From an uncultured Pelagibacteraceae bacterium (GTDB lineage: Bacteria; Pseudomonadota; Alphaproteobacteria; Pelagibacterales; Pelagibacteraceae), in assembly GCA_902532565.1 (NCBI GenBank), contig CACAIR010000003.1, forward strand, positions 1 to 64,000: DNA of 64,000 bases, read 5' to 3'. A program made the position numbers and the translations under genes. The number at the start of each line of letters is the position of its first letter. The stretch's first letter is position 1. The notes beneath the pieces are model-generated. The model saw nothing but the letters and a program-made list of their open reading frames with translations. It searched no databases and was not told the origin of the DNA. Positions 16,736 through 27,667 of this stretch are shown here, piece by piece.

Positions 16736-18556
16736 TTAACTTTCTAAGAAACTTTTAAGCTGTTTTGATCTGCTTGGATGTTTTAATTTTCTTAAAGCTT
16801 TAGCTTCAATTTGTCTAATTCTTTCTCTAGTGACAGAAAATTGTAGTCCAACTTCTTCTAAAGTATGATCAGTGTTCATTCCTACACCAAATCTCATTCT
16901 TAAAACTCTTTCCTCTCTTGGTGTCAAAGTTGATAATATTTTTGTGGTTGCCTCACCTAAATTTGATTTAATTGCTTGTTCTAATGGAGCAAGAGCTTTT
17001 GTATCCTCTATGAAATCTCCAAGACTACTGTCTTCCTCATCACCTACTGGTTTTTCCAAAGAAACTGGTTCCTTTGAAATTTTTAAAACTTTTCTTACTT
17101 TATCTAATGGCATTCTTAATTTTTTAGCTAGTTCCTCTGGAGTAGCTTCTCTACCAAACTCACTTAAAATTAGTCTTTGTGTTCTTACAATCTTGTTAAT
17201 CGTTTCAATCATGTGCACAGGAATTCTAATTGTTCTCGCTTGATCAGCAATTGATCTTGTTATTGCTTGTCTAATCCACCAAGTTGCATATGTTGAAAAT
17301 TTATAACCTCTTCTGTATTCAAATTTATCAACAGCTTTCATCAAGCCTATATTGCCCTCTTGGATTAAGTCTAAAAATTGAAGACCTCTATTAGTATATT
17401 TTTTTGCAATTGAGATAACTAATCTTAAATTTGCCTCAACCATTTCTTTTTTTGCAATTCTTGATTCTTTTTCACCTTTTTGTACTCTACTAACTAATTT
17501 TTTAAAGTCCGTTACAGACATTCCAAGTTTGTAACTTGTTTCAACTAATCTTTCTCTTATGTTTTTAAATTCATTTTTATTTTTAGTGAAAAATTGTTTC
17601 CATGTTGTATTAGTGTCTAAAAATTTCTTTAAATTAGGATTTATCTCATTACCTATATAAAATTTTATAAATTCATTTCTGGAAATCTTACTATCCATTG
17701 CAAGTCTTAATAAATTTCCCTCCAAAGAAATAATTTTTTTATTTTCACTATAATGTTTTTGTACAAGTTCCTCTAAAACAGATGGTGATAATTGCAGGGA
17801 TTTAATATTTTCAAGAATATCATTAACAATTTTTTCGTACCCTTTTTCTTTTGCTATTGAAAAGTTTTGATAATTTAAAACGCATTCTAGTTTTTCTTTT
17901 TGGTACTTAATTAATTTGCTATATTCTTTTGTAAGAGTTTGAATTGTTTTTAAAACTTTAGGCTTAATTTCTGTCTCCATTGCTGCAAGTGTTGGATTGA
18001 AATCATCATCTTCTGTTGTCTCATCTTCTTTCTCAGTTTCACCTGCGTTTTTTTGTTTAGCACTAGGTCCTGTGCTTTCATCTTCCATATAATTCGTATC
18101 AATATCAATAATTTCTCTTACTAAAATTTCATCTTTTTGTAATTGTTCATTCCACTCATAAAACTGTTGAGCTGTTATAGGACTTTGAGATAATGCTATT
18201 AACATTACATCTTTGCCTGCCTCTATCCTTTTTGCGATTGCAATTTCACCTTCTCTAGAAAGAAGTTCGACTCCACCCATTTCTCGTAAATACATTCGGA
18301 TAGGGTCATCGCTTTTCTCAATTGTCTTTCCCTCTTCTTTTGAGGAAGATTCTTTTTTTCTTAAAACTTTGTAATCAGATTTCTTTTCTACAAGTGCAAC
18401 TTTTTCATCTAAAATATGAATAAATGCTTTAGATAAATTTTCATCAGATAGGTTTCTTTTCCCAAGTGATTTGCTTAATTCCTCATAAGTTATAAAACCT
18501 CTGTGGGTTCCTCGACCCATTAATCTAGCAAATGATTTTGTAATAATTCGTTCCAC
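16736..18556 (-). CDS. rpoD: RNA polymerase primary sigma factor (sigma-70/RpoD)
   Basis: Housekeeping sigma factor. Region 1.1 is near the N-terminus ('[11 protein letters not shown]'), region 1.2 '[11 protein letters not shown]', an acidic non-conserved insert, region 2 ('[22 protein letters not shown]' and '[13 protein letters not shown]'), region 3, and region 4 '[17 protein letters not shown]' for -35 recognition. 606 residues is normal for Alphaproteobacteria. It lies downstream of dnaG (67-bp gap) and just upstream of tRNA-Val. Confidence 0.98.
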   Translation of the reverse strand: MERIITKSFARLMGRGTHRGFITYEELSKSLGKRNLSDENLSKAFIHILDEKVALVEKKSDYKVLRKKESSSKEEGKTIEKSDDPIRMYLREMGGVELLSREGEIAIAKRIEAGKDVMLIALSQSPITAQQFYEWNEQLQKDEILVREIIDIDTNYMEDESTGPSAKQKNAGETEKEDETTEDDDFNPTLAAMETEIKPKVLKTIQTLTKEYSKLIKYQKEKLECVLNYQNFSIAKEKGYEKIVNDILENIKSLQLSPSVLEELVQKHYSENKKIISLEGNLLRLAMDSKISRNEFIKFYIGNEINPNLKKFLDTNTTWKQFFTKNKNEFKNIRERLVETSYKLGMSVTDFKKLVSRVQKGEKESRIAKKEMVEANLRLVISIAKKYTNRGLQFLDLIQEGNIGLMKAVDKFEYRRGYKFSTYATWWIRQAITRSIADQARTIRIPVHMIETINKIVRTQRLILSEFGREATPEELAKKLRMPLDKVRKVLKISKEPVSLEKPVGDEEDSSLGDFIEDTKALAPLEQAIKSNLGEATTKILSTLTPREERVLRMRFGVGMNTDHTLEEVGLQFSVTRERIRQIEAKALRKLKHPSRSKQLKSFLES

Positions 18557-18623
18557 AGCAATATAAGTTTGGGAGTCTTATATAATGTCAAATTAACAAA
18601 AATCCATTACTAATTTTATAAGA

Positions 18624-20399
18624 TTAATTGATATTTTGCTTTTTTTTAAGCTCTTTTAGCTCATTAAATGTGGACTCGCTCATATCAACAGAGAACTTCG
18701 ATTCTAATTCTTGAATTCTAAACTCAAGATCGTAATTAGTCAGATCTCTTGAAATATCATCTAATAACTCGATAATTTTTTGATCATCATTAGTTTGATT
18801 TTTAAGGATATGCTTGATTGGTGCAAATTTATTTATTTTTTCTAACAATTGATTATCTAATTTTAAATCCTCAATTGTGATTTGCTCTCGAGATTTAAGC
18901 TTCTCAATTATTAGTTCAAATATTTTTCTATTAACTTCAGTAAATAATTTAATATTTTCAATTAAATGTATATTTAATTGTAACAAATCTAAATTATTCA
19001 TTACTAAATATAATAATGAAAACTCTTTAAGCTCTACACCAGTTAATGATTGGCTATCTTTAAAATGTTTCTTAGTGGTGTCTAGTGATTTTGTTCTTTT
19101 AACAAAAAACTTTTTTTTATTTAGATTGGAATGAGGTGTTAATTCTGCAATTTTTTCTAGGAAATATTCTAATACATATTTCTTAATAAAATTATCTTTA
19201 ATTGTGTTAGCTATACTTCTCAATTTTTTTTCAAAAATTGCCAACGAAGAAGGATTATTTTCTGTTTGTTTTTTATAATGATTAAAAATAAATTGATGAA
19301 TAGATAGCTTACTTTGTTTAGTAAAATCAATAAAATGAGCTTTACCATTTTTATTCACATAGCTATCAGGATCTTCCTTGTTTGGTAAAAATAAAAATGA
19401 AATTTGTTTTTCAGGTTTTAATTCTTTTATGGAATTCTCTGCTGCTCTTAATGCTGCTTTATAACCACTTTCATCACCATCAAAGCAGATAATGATATCA
19501 TCAAAAAATTGGTTAAGAGTTAAAATCTGTTTATCTGTCAAAGAAGTTCCAAGATTTGCAACTGCATTGTCGACTCCATTTTTACTTAAACCAACTACAT
19601 CCATATAACCCTCAACTAAATAAATGTGATCTATTTTGTTGGAAAGTTTTCGAGCTATATCTAGATTATATAAATTGGATCCTTTTTTGAAAAAATTTGT
19701 TTCAGGTGAATTTATATATTTAGCTAAATAGTTTAGACTTTCAATTATTCTTCCACCTAATGCTATTGGTTGACCTGAAATATTATTGATTGGAAAAATT
19801 AATCTCCCTCTAAATCTCTCAACATATATTTTCTTTTTTTCATCCAAATAAAACAAACCCGTTTCAGCTAAGGTTTGCTCACTATATTTATTTTTTAATT
19901 TTTCATAAAAATTTGGATTTTTTCCTATGTATCCGATTTTGAATTTTTTAACCTCTTCTTTAGTTAAAGATCTATTTTTTAAATAATCTCTCGCAACAGA
20001 GTAACTCTCATTTTTTAATAATTCGTTATGATAAAAATCTACGTATTGACTAAAGATTGATTGGTACTCTTTCCACTTTTTTTCTCTTTCTTCATCTTGT
20101 TTTGAAAACATATAAGGTTGCATACCAGCTAATTGAGCTAAATGCTTGACTGCCTCACCAAATTTAAGATTTTGAATTTTCATTACGAAATCAAAAATAT
20201 TTCCATGCTCTGATGTTGCAAAACAATGGTAAAATTCTTTTTCATCATTGACTGTAAATGACGGAGTTTTTTCATTTTTGAAGGGAGATAAACCAAAAAA
20301 CTCTTTCCCTCTTTTTTTTAAGACAACAGTTTTTGACACAACTGTTGACACTTTTAATCTTGTTTTAATTTCATCAAGATATTCCTTAGGATATTTCAT
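18624..20399 (-). CDS. dnaG: DNA primase DnaG with a degraded zinc ribbon
   Basis: Makes RNA primers at the replication fork. The zinc-binding domain is recognisable ('GLSPFKNEKTPSFTV...FYHCFATSEHG'), but of the usual C-x2-H...C-x2-C ligands only Cys59 remains; the others are Ser38, Lys41 and Thr62. The Toprim catalytic core is intact: 'EGYMD' (262-266) and 'DGDESG' (306-311). A C-terminal helicase-interacting region follows. Length is 591 residues. The dnaG start overlaps the yqeY stop by one base. Reading frame and neighbours look healthy, so the domain is divergent, not decayed. Confidence 0.95.
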   Translation of the reverse strand: MKYPKEYLDEIKTRLKVSTVVSKTVVLKKRGKEFFGLSPFKNEKTPSFTVNDEKEFYHCFATSEHGNIFDFVMKIQNLKFGEAVKHLAQLAGMQPYMFSKQDEEREKKWKEYQSIFSQYVDFYHNELLKNESYSVARDYLKNRSLTKEEVKKFKIGYIGKNPNFYEKLKNKYSEQTLAETGLFYLDEKKKIYVERFRGRLIFPINNISGQPIALGGRIIESLNYLAKYINSPETNFFKKGSNLYNLDIARKLSNKIDHIYLVEGYMDVVGLSKNGVDNAVANLGTSLTDKQILTLNQFFDDIIICFDGDESGYKAALRAAENSIKELKPEKQISFLFLPNKEDPDSYVNKNGKAHFIDFTKQSKLSIHQFIFNHYKKQTENNPSSLAIFEKKLRSIANTIKDNFIKKYVLEYFLEKIAELTPHSNLNKKKFFVKRTKSLDTTKKHFKDSQSLTGVELKEFSLLYLVMNNLDLLQLNIHLIENIKLFTEVNRKIFELIIEKLKSREQITIEDLKLDNQLLEKINKFAPIKHILKNQTNDDQKIIELLDDISRDLTNYDLEFRIQELESKFSVDMSESTFNELKELKKKQNIN

Positions 20400-20860
20400 T
20401 AACTATTTAATAATTCTCTAATAAGAGGTCCTGCTTTTGCAAAATCAATTTCATCTGAATGCAGTTTTTTTAATTCACCCATTACTTTACCCATGTCTTT
20501 AACTGAATTTGCGCCAAGTTTAGAAATCAGTTCTGCACAAATTTTTTTTGTTTCCTCTTCACCAAGCTGTTTTGGTAAAAATCCAGTTAAAATATTATAT
20601 TCATTTTGCTCTACCTCTAAAAGATCAGTCCTATTATTTTTTTTGTAGATATCCATCGATTCGGCTCTCTGTTTTACCATTTTTTTCAAAAGCTTTTTTA
20701 TGTCTTCATCATCTGTTTCTTTTTTATTTGGACCAGACCTATTTGTAATATCTAGATCCTTTATTGATGATAAAATTAACCTATAAGTTGATATTTTTGT
20801 TTTATCTTTAGCTTTTAAGGCGTTTTTATATTCAGTTTCGATTGTCTCTTTTAATGGCAT
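20399..20860 (-). CDS. yqeY: GatB/YqeY domain protein
   Basis: A 153-residue helical protein homologous to the C-terminal tRNA-binding domain of GatB ('KMVKQRAESMDIY', 'FLPKQLGEEE', 'MGKVMGELKK'). YqeY proteins are of uncertain function and have been linked to tRNA amidotransferase-like activity. It is the first gene of the yqeY-dnaG-rpoD operon, in the place held by rpsU in Gammaproteobacteria, an arrangement common in Alphaproteobacteria. Confidence 0.9.
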   Translation of the reverse strand: MPLKETIETEYKNALKAKDKTKISTYRLILSSIKDLDITNRSGPNKKETDDEDIKKLLKKMVKQRAESMDIYKKNNRTDLLEVEQNEYNILTGFLPKQLGEEETKKICAELISKLGANSVKDMGKVMGELKKLHSDEIDFAKAGPLIRELLNS

Positions 20861-20986
20861 ATATTTTTAATCTACTTCAAAGAAAAAAATCTTCAAAAGA
20901 AAAATTGTTTTTTTACAGTTTTATAATACATCTCTGTTGCGATAATAAATCAATTATTGTATTAACCTTTAACTTATGAGTTGTAA

Positions 20987-22177
20987 TTGATCAAAAAAGC
21001 AAAAAAAACAAACTCAAAAAAATCTCAAAATCATACGGGCGTTTTAGTTCTTGAAAATAAGAGAGTTTTAAAAGGTATCGGAATTGGTTACCCAGGAGAA
21101 GCTACTGGTGAGGTTTGCTTTAACACCTCTTTAACAGGGTACCAAGAAATTATTTCTGATCCTTCTTATGCGGGTCAGATTATTAACTTTACATTCCCAC
21201 ATATCGGAAATGTTGGAACTAACAAAGAAGATATTGAGTCTGATAAGATCTGGACAAGAGGTGTAATCTTTAATTCTGAAATTACTTCTCCATCAAATTA
21301 TAGAGCATTTTTGCATTTAGATGCCTGGCTCAAAAAAAATAAAATTGTTGGAATTACAGGGCTAGATACTAGAAGTTTAACAAACTTTATTAGAGATAAA
21401 GGGGCGCCTAAGGGAACAATTTGTTATTCAAAAAATGGAAAATTTAATGTTAGCAAATTAACAAACTCAACTATTAAATGGGGTGGATTAAAAAATCTTG
21501 ATCTTGCAGAGACTGTGACGACGTCAAAAAACTATATTTGGAAAGGCCTTAAAACCTGGAAGAAAGAAACGGGATATAAAAAAAATACAAAAAATTATTT
21601 GCATGTGGTTGCAATTGATTATGGAATTAAAAAAAATATTTTAAGATATTTTTCAGACTTCAAATGTAAAGTAACGGTTGTTTCTTGCAAAACCTCTGCT
21701 GAAAAAATATTAGACCTTAAACCGCATGGAATATTTTTATCCAATGGTCCCGGTGATCCTGCGGCAACAGGAAAGTATGCAATAGAAATACTTAATAAAT
21801 TAATTAAAAAAAATTTACCTATATTTGGGATTTGTTTAGGTCATCAAATTTTAGCATTAGCGTTAGGTGGAAAAACAAAAAAAATGAAGTTAGGACATAG
21901 AGGCGCAAACCACCCTGTCAAAAATTTAATCCATGATAAAGTTGAAATCACTAGCCAAAATCATGGTTTTGTAGTGGTTGAAGAAACTTTACCAAAGAAA
22001 ATTGAAGTAACTCATAAATCTCTTTTTGATAATACCATTGAAGGAATAAGACTTAAAAACAGACCAATATTTTCAGTGCAATATCATCCAGAGTCAAACC
22101 CAGGACCACAGGATAGTGTCTACTTGTTTGAAGAATTTATTAACAATATTAAAAATGCCAAAACGAAAAGATATTAA
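20987..22177 (+). CDS. carA: Carbamoyl-phosphate synthase small subunit
   Basis: Glutaminase subunit that feeds ammonia to CarB for pyrimidine and arginine synthesis. The class I glutamine amidotransferase nucleophile is Cys283 in 'GICLGHQ', with '[10 protein letters not shown]' giving the catalytic His. The best start is TTG at 20987: the frame has no ATG before the conserved '[13 protein letters not shown]' block. A four-codon open frame (ATG AGT TGT AAT TGA, 20976-20990) overlaps this TTG and could couple initiation. The 3' end overlaps carB by 23 bp. Confidence 0.95.
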   Translation: MIKKAKKTNSKKSQNHTGVLVLENKRVLKGIGIGYPGEATGEVCFNTSLTGYQEIISDPSYAGQIINFTFPHIGNVGTNKEDIESDKIWTRGVIFNSEITSPSNYRAFLHLDAWLKKNKIVGITGLDTRSLTNFIRDKGAPKGTICYSKNGKFNVSKLTNSTIKWGGLKNLDLAETVTTSKNYIWKGLKTWKKETGYKKNTKNYLHVVAIDYGIKKNILRYFSDFKCKVTVVSCKTSAEKILDLKPHGIFLSNGPGDPAATGKYAIEILNKLIKKNLPIFGICLGHQILALALGGKTKKMKLGHRGANHPVKNLIHDKVEITSQNHGFVVVEETLPKKIEVTHKSLFDNTIEGIRLKNRPIFSVQYHPESNPGPQDSVYLFEEFINNIKNAKTKRY

Positions 22178-25100
22178 AAAAATATTAGTTGTAGGCGCTG
22201 GACCCATTATCATTGGCCAGGCATGCGAGTTTGATTACTCAGGTACACAAGCTTGTAAGGCATTAAAAGATGAAGGTTACAAAGTAATTTTAATTAACTC
22301 AAATCCTGCAACTATTATGACTGATCCAGATGTTGCAGATAAAACTTATATAGAGCCAATAACATTAGAAGTTTTAGAAAAAATTCTTAAGAAAGAAAAA
22401 CCAGATGCAATTCTACCAACTATGGGGGGTCAAACTGCTCTTAATCTCGCAATGGAATCTGAGAAAAAGGGAATTTTAAAAAAATATAAGATTGAGCTTA
22501 TAGGAGCAAACTCTAAGGCAATTGCTAATGCAGAGGATAGAAAGAAATTTAGAAAAAATATGATCGATATTGGATTAGATTTGCCTAAATCTGAAATTGT
22601 AAACAATATCAAACAATCATCTAAAATTTTAAAAAAGATTGGTCTTCCTGCAATTATAAGACCTGCATTTACACTTGGAGGTCTCGGTGGTGGTATAGCC
22701 AAAAATAAAAAAGACTTCCTTAAAATAATTAAAAGTGGGCTTCAAGAGTCGCCAGTTAAGCAGGTATTGGTTGAGGAATGTTTAGAAGGGTGGAAAGAAT
22801 TTGAGATGGAAGTTGTAAGGGATAAAAAAGATAACTGTATCATCATCTGCTCAATTGAAAATGTTGATCCGATGGGAATACATACTGGTGACTCAGTAAC
22901 TGTTGCCCCGGCACTTACATTGACTGATAAAGAATACCAAGTAATGAGAAATGCTTCTATTGCGTGTTTAAGAAAAATTGGAGTTGAAACAGGTGGATCA
23001 AATGTCCAGTTTGCAATCAATCCTAAAAATGGCCGAATGGTTATAATTGAGATGAACCCTAGGGTATCAAGATCATCAGCACTTGCATCAAAAGCAACTG
23101 GATTTCCGATCGCAAAAGTTGCTGCAAAACTTGCCGTAGGTTACACTTTGGATGAATTAAAAAATGAAATTACCAAAGTAACGCCAGCTTCATTTGAACC
23201 AAGTATTGATTATGTCGTAACAAAAATTCCAAGATTTACTTTTGAAAAATTTTCAACTTCTCCAGCAACTCTTGGTACATCAATGAAATCAGTTGGTGAA
23301 GCTATGGCTATAGGAAGAAACTTTAAAGAGTCTGTTCAGAAAGCACTAGTATCTCTTGAAACCGGTTTTTCAGGATTAGATAGAATTTTCAATTTAAATA
23401 AAAAACAGATTGAAAAAAAACTTAAAGAAAATATTCCAAACAAACTCTTACTTGTTGCTGAGGCAATTAGGAAAAGAATAAATTTGAGAAGAATTTATAC
23501 CTTATCAAAAATTGACCCCTGGTTTCTTGAGCAGATTAAGGAAATAGTGGACAATGAAGCTAAGATTAAAAATAAAGGCTTACCAAAAGATTTCAATGAA
23601 TTTAATAGAATTAAATCGATAGGCTTTTCTGACAAAAAATTAGCAGAGTTAACAAATACATCAGAAGATATAATAAGACGAAAAAGGACTGCCCTTAAAA
23701 TTTTACCAGTTTTTAAAAAAGTTGATACTTGTGCAGCTGAATTTAAATCATTTACACCTTATATGTACTCAACATATCAACGAAATTTCTCAATTAATTC
23801 AGAATGTGAAGCAGATCCATCAACTAAAAAAAAGATTATTATTCTAGGTGGTGGTCCTAATAGGATTGGACAAGGAATAGAATTTGACTATTGCTGCTGC
23901 CAGGCGAGTTTTTCATTAAAAGAAGGTGGATTTGAAACGATTATGGTAAATTGTAATCCCGAAACAGTTTCAACAGATTATGATACAAGCGATAGATTAT
24001 ATTTTGAACCACTCAAAGAAGAATATGTTTTTAATATAATTAAGAAAGAAAAAGAAAAAGGAAACTTAGTTGGAATAATTGCTCAATTTGGTGGTCAAAC
24101 TCCAATTAAACTATCAAAATTTTTACATGATAACAGGCTTCCAATTCTAGGAACACAATATACATCGATTGATTTAGCAGAAGATAGAGATAGATTTAGA
24201 AATTTACTTAATAAGTTAAAGCTAAAACAGGCTGAAAGTGGAATTGCTAAAACTTTTAAACAAGCTATTCAAATAGCTAATAAAATCGGCTTTCCTTTGA
24301 TGGTTAGACCCTCATATGTTCTTGGTGGAAGAGCAATGGAAATAGTTCATGAAAAAGGCCAGCTTAAAAATTTTGTTGAAGAAGCATTTAAAGCAGCCGA
24401 AAAAAATCCAATTTTAGTTGATAAATTTATTGATCATGCAATGGAAGTTGATGTTGATGCAATATCTGATGGAAAACAAGTACACGTGGCAGGCATTATG
24501 CAACACATTGAAGAGGCTGGAATTCACTCTGGTGACTCGGCTTGTAGTTTACCACCAATATCTATCAAACCATATTTAATTAAAGAAATTGAAAATCAGA
24601 CTAAAAAATTGGCCTTGGCTTTAAAAGTTAAAGGTTTCATGAATGTTCAATACGCAATCAAAAAAGATGAAATTTATGTGATCGAAGTTAACCCTAGGGC
24701 AAGTAGGACAGTGCCATTTGTCTCGAAAGCAAAAGGATTACCCCTTGCAAAAATTGCATCACGTGTGATGGCTGGTGAAAAATTATCTGAATTTAATTTA
24801 AAGGATAGTTCTAAAGGAATGTATGCAGTTAAAGAAGCTGTGTTCCCTTTTAATAAATTTCCAAACAGCGATTTGCTTCTAGGTCCAGAGATGAAATCAA
24901 CAGGTGAAGTAATGGGATTTGATAAAAACTTTGGAATGGCTTTTGCAAAAAGCCAAATAGCATCTTCTAATTCTTTACCCAAAGATGGATTGGCATTTAT
25001 TTCCTTAAAGGATAGTCATAAAGACGAAGGAATAGGTTTAGCAAAAGAATTAATTAAATTAAATTTTACACTTTGTGCAACTCGAGGAACAGCTAAATAC

Positions 25101-25379
25101 ATTAGAAAACATCGGATGAAATGCAGAATTATTAATAAAGTCAGTAGTGGCTCCCCTCATATTGTTGATGTGTTAAACTCTAAAAAAATTGCTCTTGTTA
25201 TTAATACTGGTGGTGGAAACACCGAACACAGATTAAATGATGCTATAGCCCTTCGAAGAGGAACACTTAAAAACAAAGTTCCCTATTGTACTAATATGTC
25301 AACAGCACTGGCATGTTTAGAGGCAATCAAATCACTTAAAACAAAAAAATTAGAGGTTACTTCTCTTCAGGATATATAA
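22155..25379 (+). CDS. carB: Carbamoyl-phosphate synthase large subunit
   Basis: Makes carbamoyl phosphate from bicarbonate, ammonia and two ATP. I place the start at ATG 22155 ('[17 protein letters not shown]'), matching the family N-terminus, not the track's upstream ATG inside carA; this gives 1074 residues, the normal length. Two ATP-grasp halves are visible, each starting with a dinucleotide-like loop ('[17 protein letters not shown]' and '[15 protein letters not shown]'), then an MGS-like allosteric domain at the C-terminus ('[10 protein letters not shown]', '[10 protein letters not shown]'). Convergent with the ATP-grasp gene, 3 bp apart. Confidence 0.98.
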   Translation: MPKRKDIKKILVVGAGPIIIGQACEFDYSGTQACKALKDEGYKVILINSNPATIMTDPDVADKTYIEPITLEVLEKILKKEKPDAILPTMGGQTALNLAMESEKKGILKKYKIELIGANSKAIANAEDRKKFRKNMIDIGLDLPKSEIVNNIKQSSKILKKIGLPAIIRPAFTLGGLGGGIAKNKKDFLKIIKSGLQESPVKQVLVEECLEGWKEFEMEVVRDKKDNCIIICSIENVDPMGIHTGDSVTVAPALTLTDKEYQVMRNASIACLRKIGVETGGSNVQFAINPKNGRMVIIEMNPRVSRSSALASKATGFPIAKVAAKLAVGYTLDELKNEITKVTPASFEPSIDYVVTKIPRFTFEKFSTSPATLGTSMKSVGEAMAIGRNFKESVQKALVSLETGFSGLDRIFNLNKKQIEKKLKENIPNKLLLVAEAIRKRINLRRIYTLSKIDPWFLEQIKEIVDNEAKIKNKGLPKDFNEFNRIKSIGFSDKKLAELTNTSEDIIRRKRTALKILPVFKKVDTCAAEFKSFTPYMYSTYQRNFSINSECEADPSTKKKIIILGGGPNRIGQGIEFDYCCCQASFSLKEGGFETIMVNCNPETVSTDYDTSDRLYFEPLKEEYVFNIIKKEKEKGNLVGIIAQFGGQTPIKLSKFLHDNRLPILGTQYTSIDLAEDRDRFRNLLNKLKLKQAESGIAKTFKQAIQIANKIGFPLMVRPSYVLGGRAMEIVHEKGQLKNFVEEAFKAAEKNPILVDKFIDHAMEVDVDAISDGKQVHVAGIMQHIEEAGIHSGDSACSLPPISIKPYLIKEIENQTKKLALALKVKGFMNVQYAIKKDEIYVIEVNPRASRTVPFVSKAKGLPLAKIASRVMAGEKLSEFNLKDSSKGMYAVKEAVFPFNKFPNSDLLLGPEMKSTGEVMGFDKNFGMAFAKSQIASSNSLPKDGLAFISLKDSHKDEGIGLAKELIKLNFTLCATRGTAKYIRKHRMKCRIINKVSSGSPHIVDVLNSKKIALVINTGGGNTEHRLNDAIALRRGTLKNKVPYCTNMSTALACLEAIKSLKTKKLEVTSLQDI

Positions 25380-25382
25380 ATT

Positions 25383-26828
25383 TTATACATCGACAATTAA
25401 TGTGTCTTTAGATCCTCCACCCTGAGAACTATTTACGATTGTGCTTCCTTTTCTAAGTGCAACTCTCGTTAATCCTCCTGTACTCACATAAGTAGTTTTT
25501 CCACTAAGAACAAAAGGTCTTAAATCTAGGTGTCTAGGCTCAATATCATTTTCAGTGATTGTTGGTGCTGTTGAGAGAGTTTCAAGTGGTTGCGCAATAT
25601 ACTCTCTTGGATTTTTTTTTATTTTGGCAATTACTTCATCTCTTTCTTTTTTATCTGCTCGAGGTCCTATCATTATTCCATAACCACCAGAGGCATTGGC
25701 GGGCTTAACAACTAACTTAGAAATATTTTCTATCACATAGTTTCTCTCATTTTTATTGTGACATAAGTAAGTTTCTACCTGATTCAAAATTGGCTGTTCG
25801 CCAAGATAATAAACAATCATTTTATTAACATAAGAGTAAACTACTTTGTCATCAGCAACACCTGTGCCTATAGCATTAATTATACCAATATTTCCTTTTC
25901 GCCAGCTTTTAAACAATCCTGGTACACCTATTAGTGAACCTTTGAAAAATACTTTTGGATCTAAAAAATTATCATCGAGACGTCTGTATATGCAATCAAC
26001 CTTCAAGGGACCTTTGACAGTTTTCATGTAAACAATGTCATTCTCAACGAATAAATCTTTTCCTTCGACTAAAGCAATTCCCATCTGATCAGCTAAAAAA
26101 GAATGCTCAAAATAAGCTGAGTTATATATTCCAGGTGTTAAAACTACCATATGTGGGTTTGCAGTTTTTTTTGGAATACATTCGACCATACAATTGAATA
26201 ATTTGTTTGTGTATTGATGAATTGATGCAACTTTATATCTTGTGAATAATTCGGGAAAGACATCTCTCATTACCATCCTGTTTTCGAGCATATAAGATAC
26301 ACCTGAAGGTACTCTTAGATTATCCTCTAAAACTAAATAATCACCATTTGTATTTCTTATCAAGTCAACTCCAGAAATATTTGACCAAGCCTTATGTTTA
26401 GGAGAAAATCCATCACATTCTTTTACATAAAAGGGAGAATTGAAAATAATTTCTTTTGGTACTACATTATCCTTAAATATTTTTTTTTGATTATAAACAT
26501 CATCAATAAATAAATTTAAAGCCTTTACTCGCTGCTTTAAACCTTTTGAGACTTTGTTCCATTGTGTTTTTGGGATTATTCTTGGGATTATATCAAGAGG
26601 CCATTTTTTTTCTTCTGCTCTATTATTAGCAGCATAAACTCTAAAATTAATACCCCTAGCACTTATGGTACTCTGACAATTTTTTTCAATTTCTTGAAGT
26701 TTTTTTTTGCCGTATCTCTCTAAAATTGATGAAATTATTGTAGCGTGCTTTCGAAGTTTATTATCTTTGGTAAAATAACCATCATAAGCATGTTTTGAAT
26801 TATAATTTTTCCAGAGCTTTGTAACCAT
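25383..26828 (-). CDS. Circularly permuted ATP-grasp protein (Anbu-associated)
   Basis: A 481-residue member of the circularly permuted ATP-grasp family (old DUF404/DUF407). Typical stretches are 'NISGVDLIRNTNGDYLVLEDNLRVPSG', split here by the family's fold, and 'VVKPANASGGYGIMIGP', the ATP-binding segment, plus 'RHLDLRPFVLSG' near the end. Such proteins are thought to ligate amino acids or peptides; the substrate is unknown. In many bacteria the gene sits with Anbu, an alpha-E protein and a transglutaminase-like protease. Here it is divergent from Anbu across 112 bp and the other two partners are absent from the neighbourhood. Confidence 0.88.
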   Translation of the reverse strand: MVTKLWKNYNSKHAYDGYFTKDNKLRKHATIISSILERYGKKKLQEIEKNCQSTISARGINFRVYAANNRAEEKKWPLDIIPRIIPKTQWNKVSKGLKQRVKALNLFIDDVYNQKKIFKDNVVPKEIIFNSPFYVKECDGFSPKHKAWSNISGVDLIRNTNGDYLVLEDNLRVPSGVSYMLENRMVMRDVFPELFTRYKVASIHQYTNKLFNCMVECIPKKTANPHMVVLTPGIYNSAYFEHSFLADQMGIALVEGKDLFVENDIVYMKTVKGPLKVDCIYRRLDDNFLDPKVFFKGSLIGVPGLFKSWRKGNIGIINAIGTGVADDKVVYSYVNKMIVYYLGEQPILNQVETYLCHNKNERNYVIENISKLVVKPANASGGYGIMIGPRADKKERDEVIAKIKKNPREYIAQPLETLSTAPTITENDIEPRHLDLRPFVLSGKTTYVSTGGLTRVALRKGSTIVNSSQGGGSKDTLIVDV

Positions 26829-26912
26829 AATAATTTAGTGTTTAATACTTAGATAAAATAAGCAAATGCATATTGGATATATCTGTTATGCTTTTAATTG
26901 ATTATGAAAAAA

Positions 26913-26921
26913 TGTTATAAT
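26913..26921 (+). promoter_or_regulatory. Extended -10 promoter for the Anbu gene
   Basis: TGTTATAAT (TG-n-TATAAT) lies 19 bp before the Anbu ATG in the 112-bp divergent region. No good -35 is seen, as expected for an extended -10 element. The predicted leader is about a dozen bases. Confidence 0.5.
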
Positions 26922-26940
26922 TAACTAATTATTAAGCGAG

Positions 26941-27666
26941 ATGACTTACTGTATAGGTATTAAAACAAACGAAGGTCTTGTTTTTGCTTCAGACTCAAGG
27001 ACAAATGCTGGTTTAGATAATGTAAATATTTATTCCAAAATGATGACACACGATGTAGGTGATAGAACTATTGTAATCGTAACATCAGGCAATTTAGGAA
27101 CATCTCAGGCAGTTTATAAAACAATTGAAAAAGATCTAAAGAGTACTTCAGGCATAATGAATTTAAATACTTGCAATGATTTTGAACAAATAGCATCGTA
27201 TGTTGGCTCACTAAATATTAAACACTCAGCTCCTCAAGGAATAAATACTGATAATGTTTTGTTAGGTTCCACTTTTATTGTTGGTGGGCAAATTAAAGGT
27301 CAGCAACATGAATTATATTTAGTTTATCCTCAAGGAAATTATATAAGACCAGCAGATAGTAAACCGTATCTTGTAATCGGTGAGGTAAAATACGGAAAAC
27401 CTATTCTTGATAGAGTAATTAAACCAAATGTTTCAATTGGTGATGCATCAAGATGTGCGCTGATTTCTATGGACTCTACATTAAAAAGTGATCTTACTGT
27501 TGGACCTCCAATAGATTTTGCAGTGCTAAAAAAAGATGATGATAATCTTTCTTCACTTGAGTGTTTAAATGTTACAGATGAGAATTATTCAAAGGTTTGT
27601 AATCAATGGTCTGAGGGAATTTTTAAAGTTTTCGACTCTTTTCCTAGATTTGATTGGGAAAAATAA
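26941..27666 (+). CDS. Anbu, proteasome-like peptidase
   Basis: Ancestral beta-subunit (Anbu) family, related to HslV and 20S proteasome beta subunits. It begins 'MTYCIGIKTNEGLVFASDSRTNAG': after Met removal Thr2 would be the catalytic nucleophile, with the Asp of 'SDSRT' and the Lys of 'YSKMM' in the expected places. 241 residues fits the family. Anbu assembles into ring-like oligomers in other bacteria; its substrates are unknown. The gene is divergent from the ATP-grasp partner, supporting a shared pathway. Confidence 0.92.
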   Translation: MTYCIGIKTNEGLVFASDSRTNAGLDNVNIYSKMMTHDVGDRTIVIVTSGNLGTSQAVYKTIEKDLKSTSGIMNLNTCNDFEQIASYVGSLNIKHSAPQGINTDNVLLGSTFIVGGQIKGQQHELYLVYPQGNYIRPADSKPYLVIGEVKYGKPILDRVIKPNVSIGDASRCALISMDSTLKSDLTVGPPIDFAVLKKDDDNLSSLECLNVTDENYSKVCNQWSEGIFKVFDSFPRFDWEK

Positions 27667-27667
27667 A

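Noticed and set aside
22116-22154. Longer carB start proposed by the ORF track
   Set aside because: The extra residues come from carA codons in another frame; ATG 22155 gives the conserved MPKR start.
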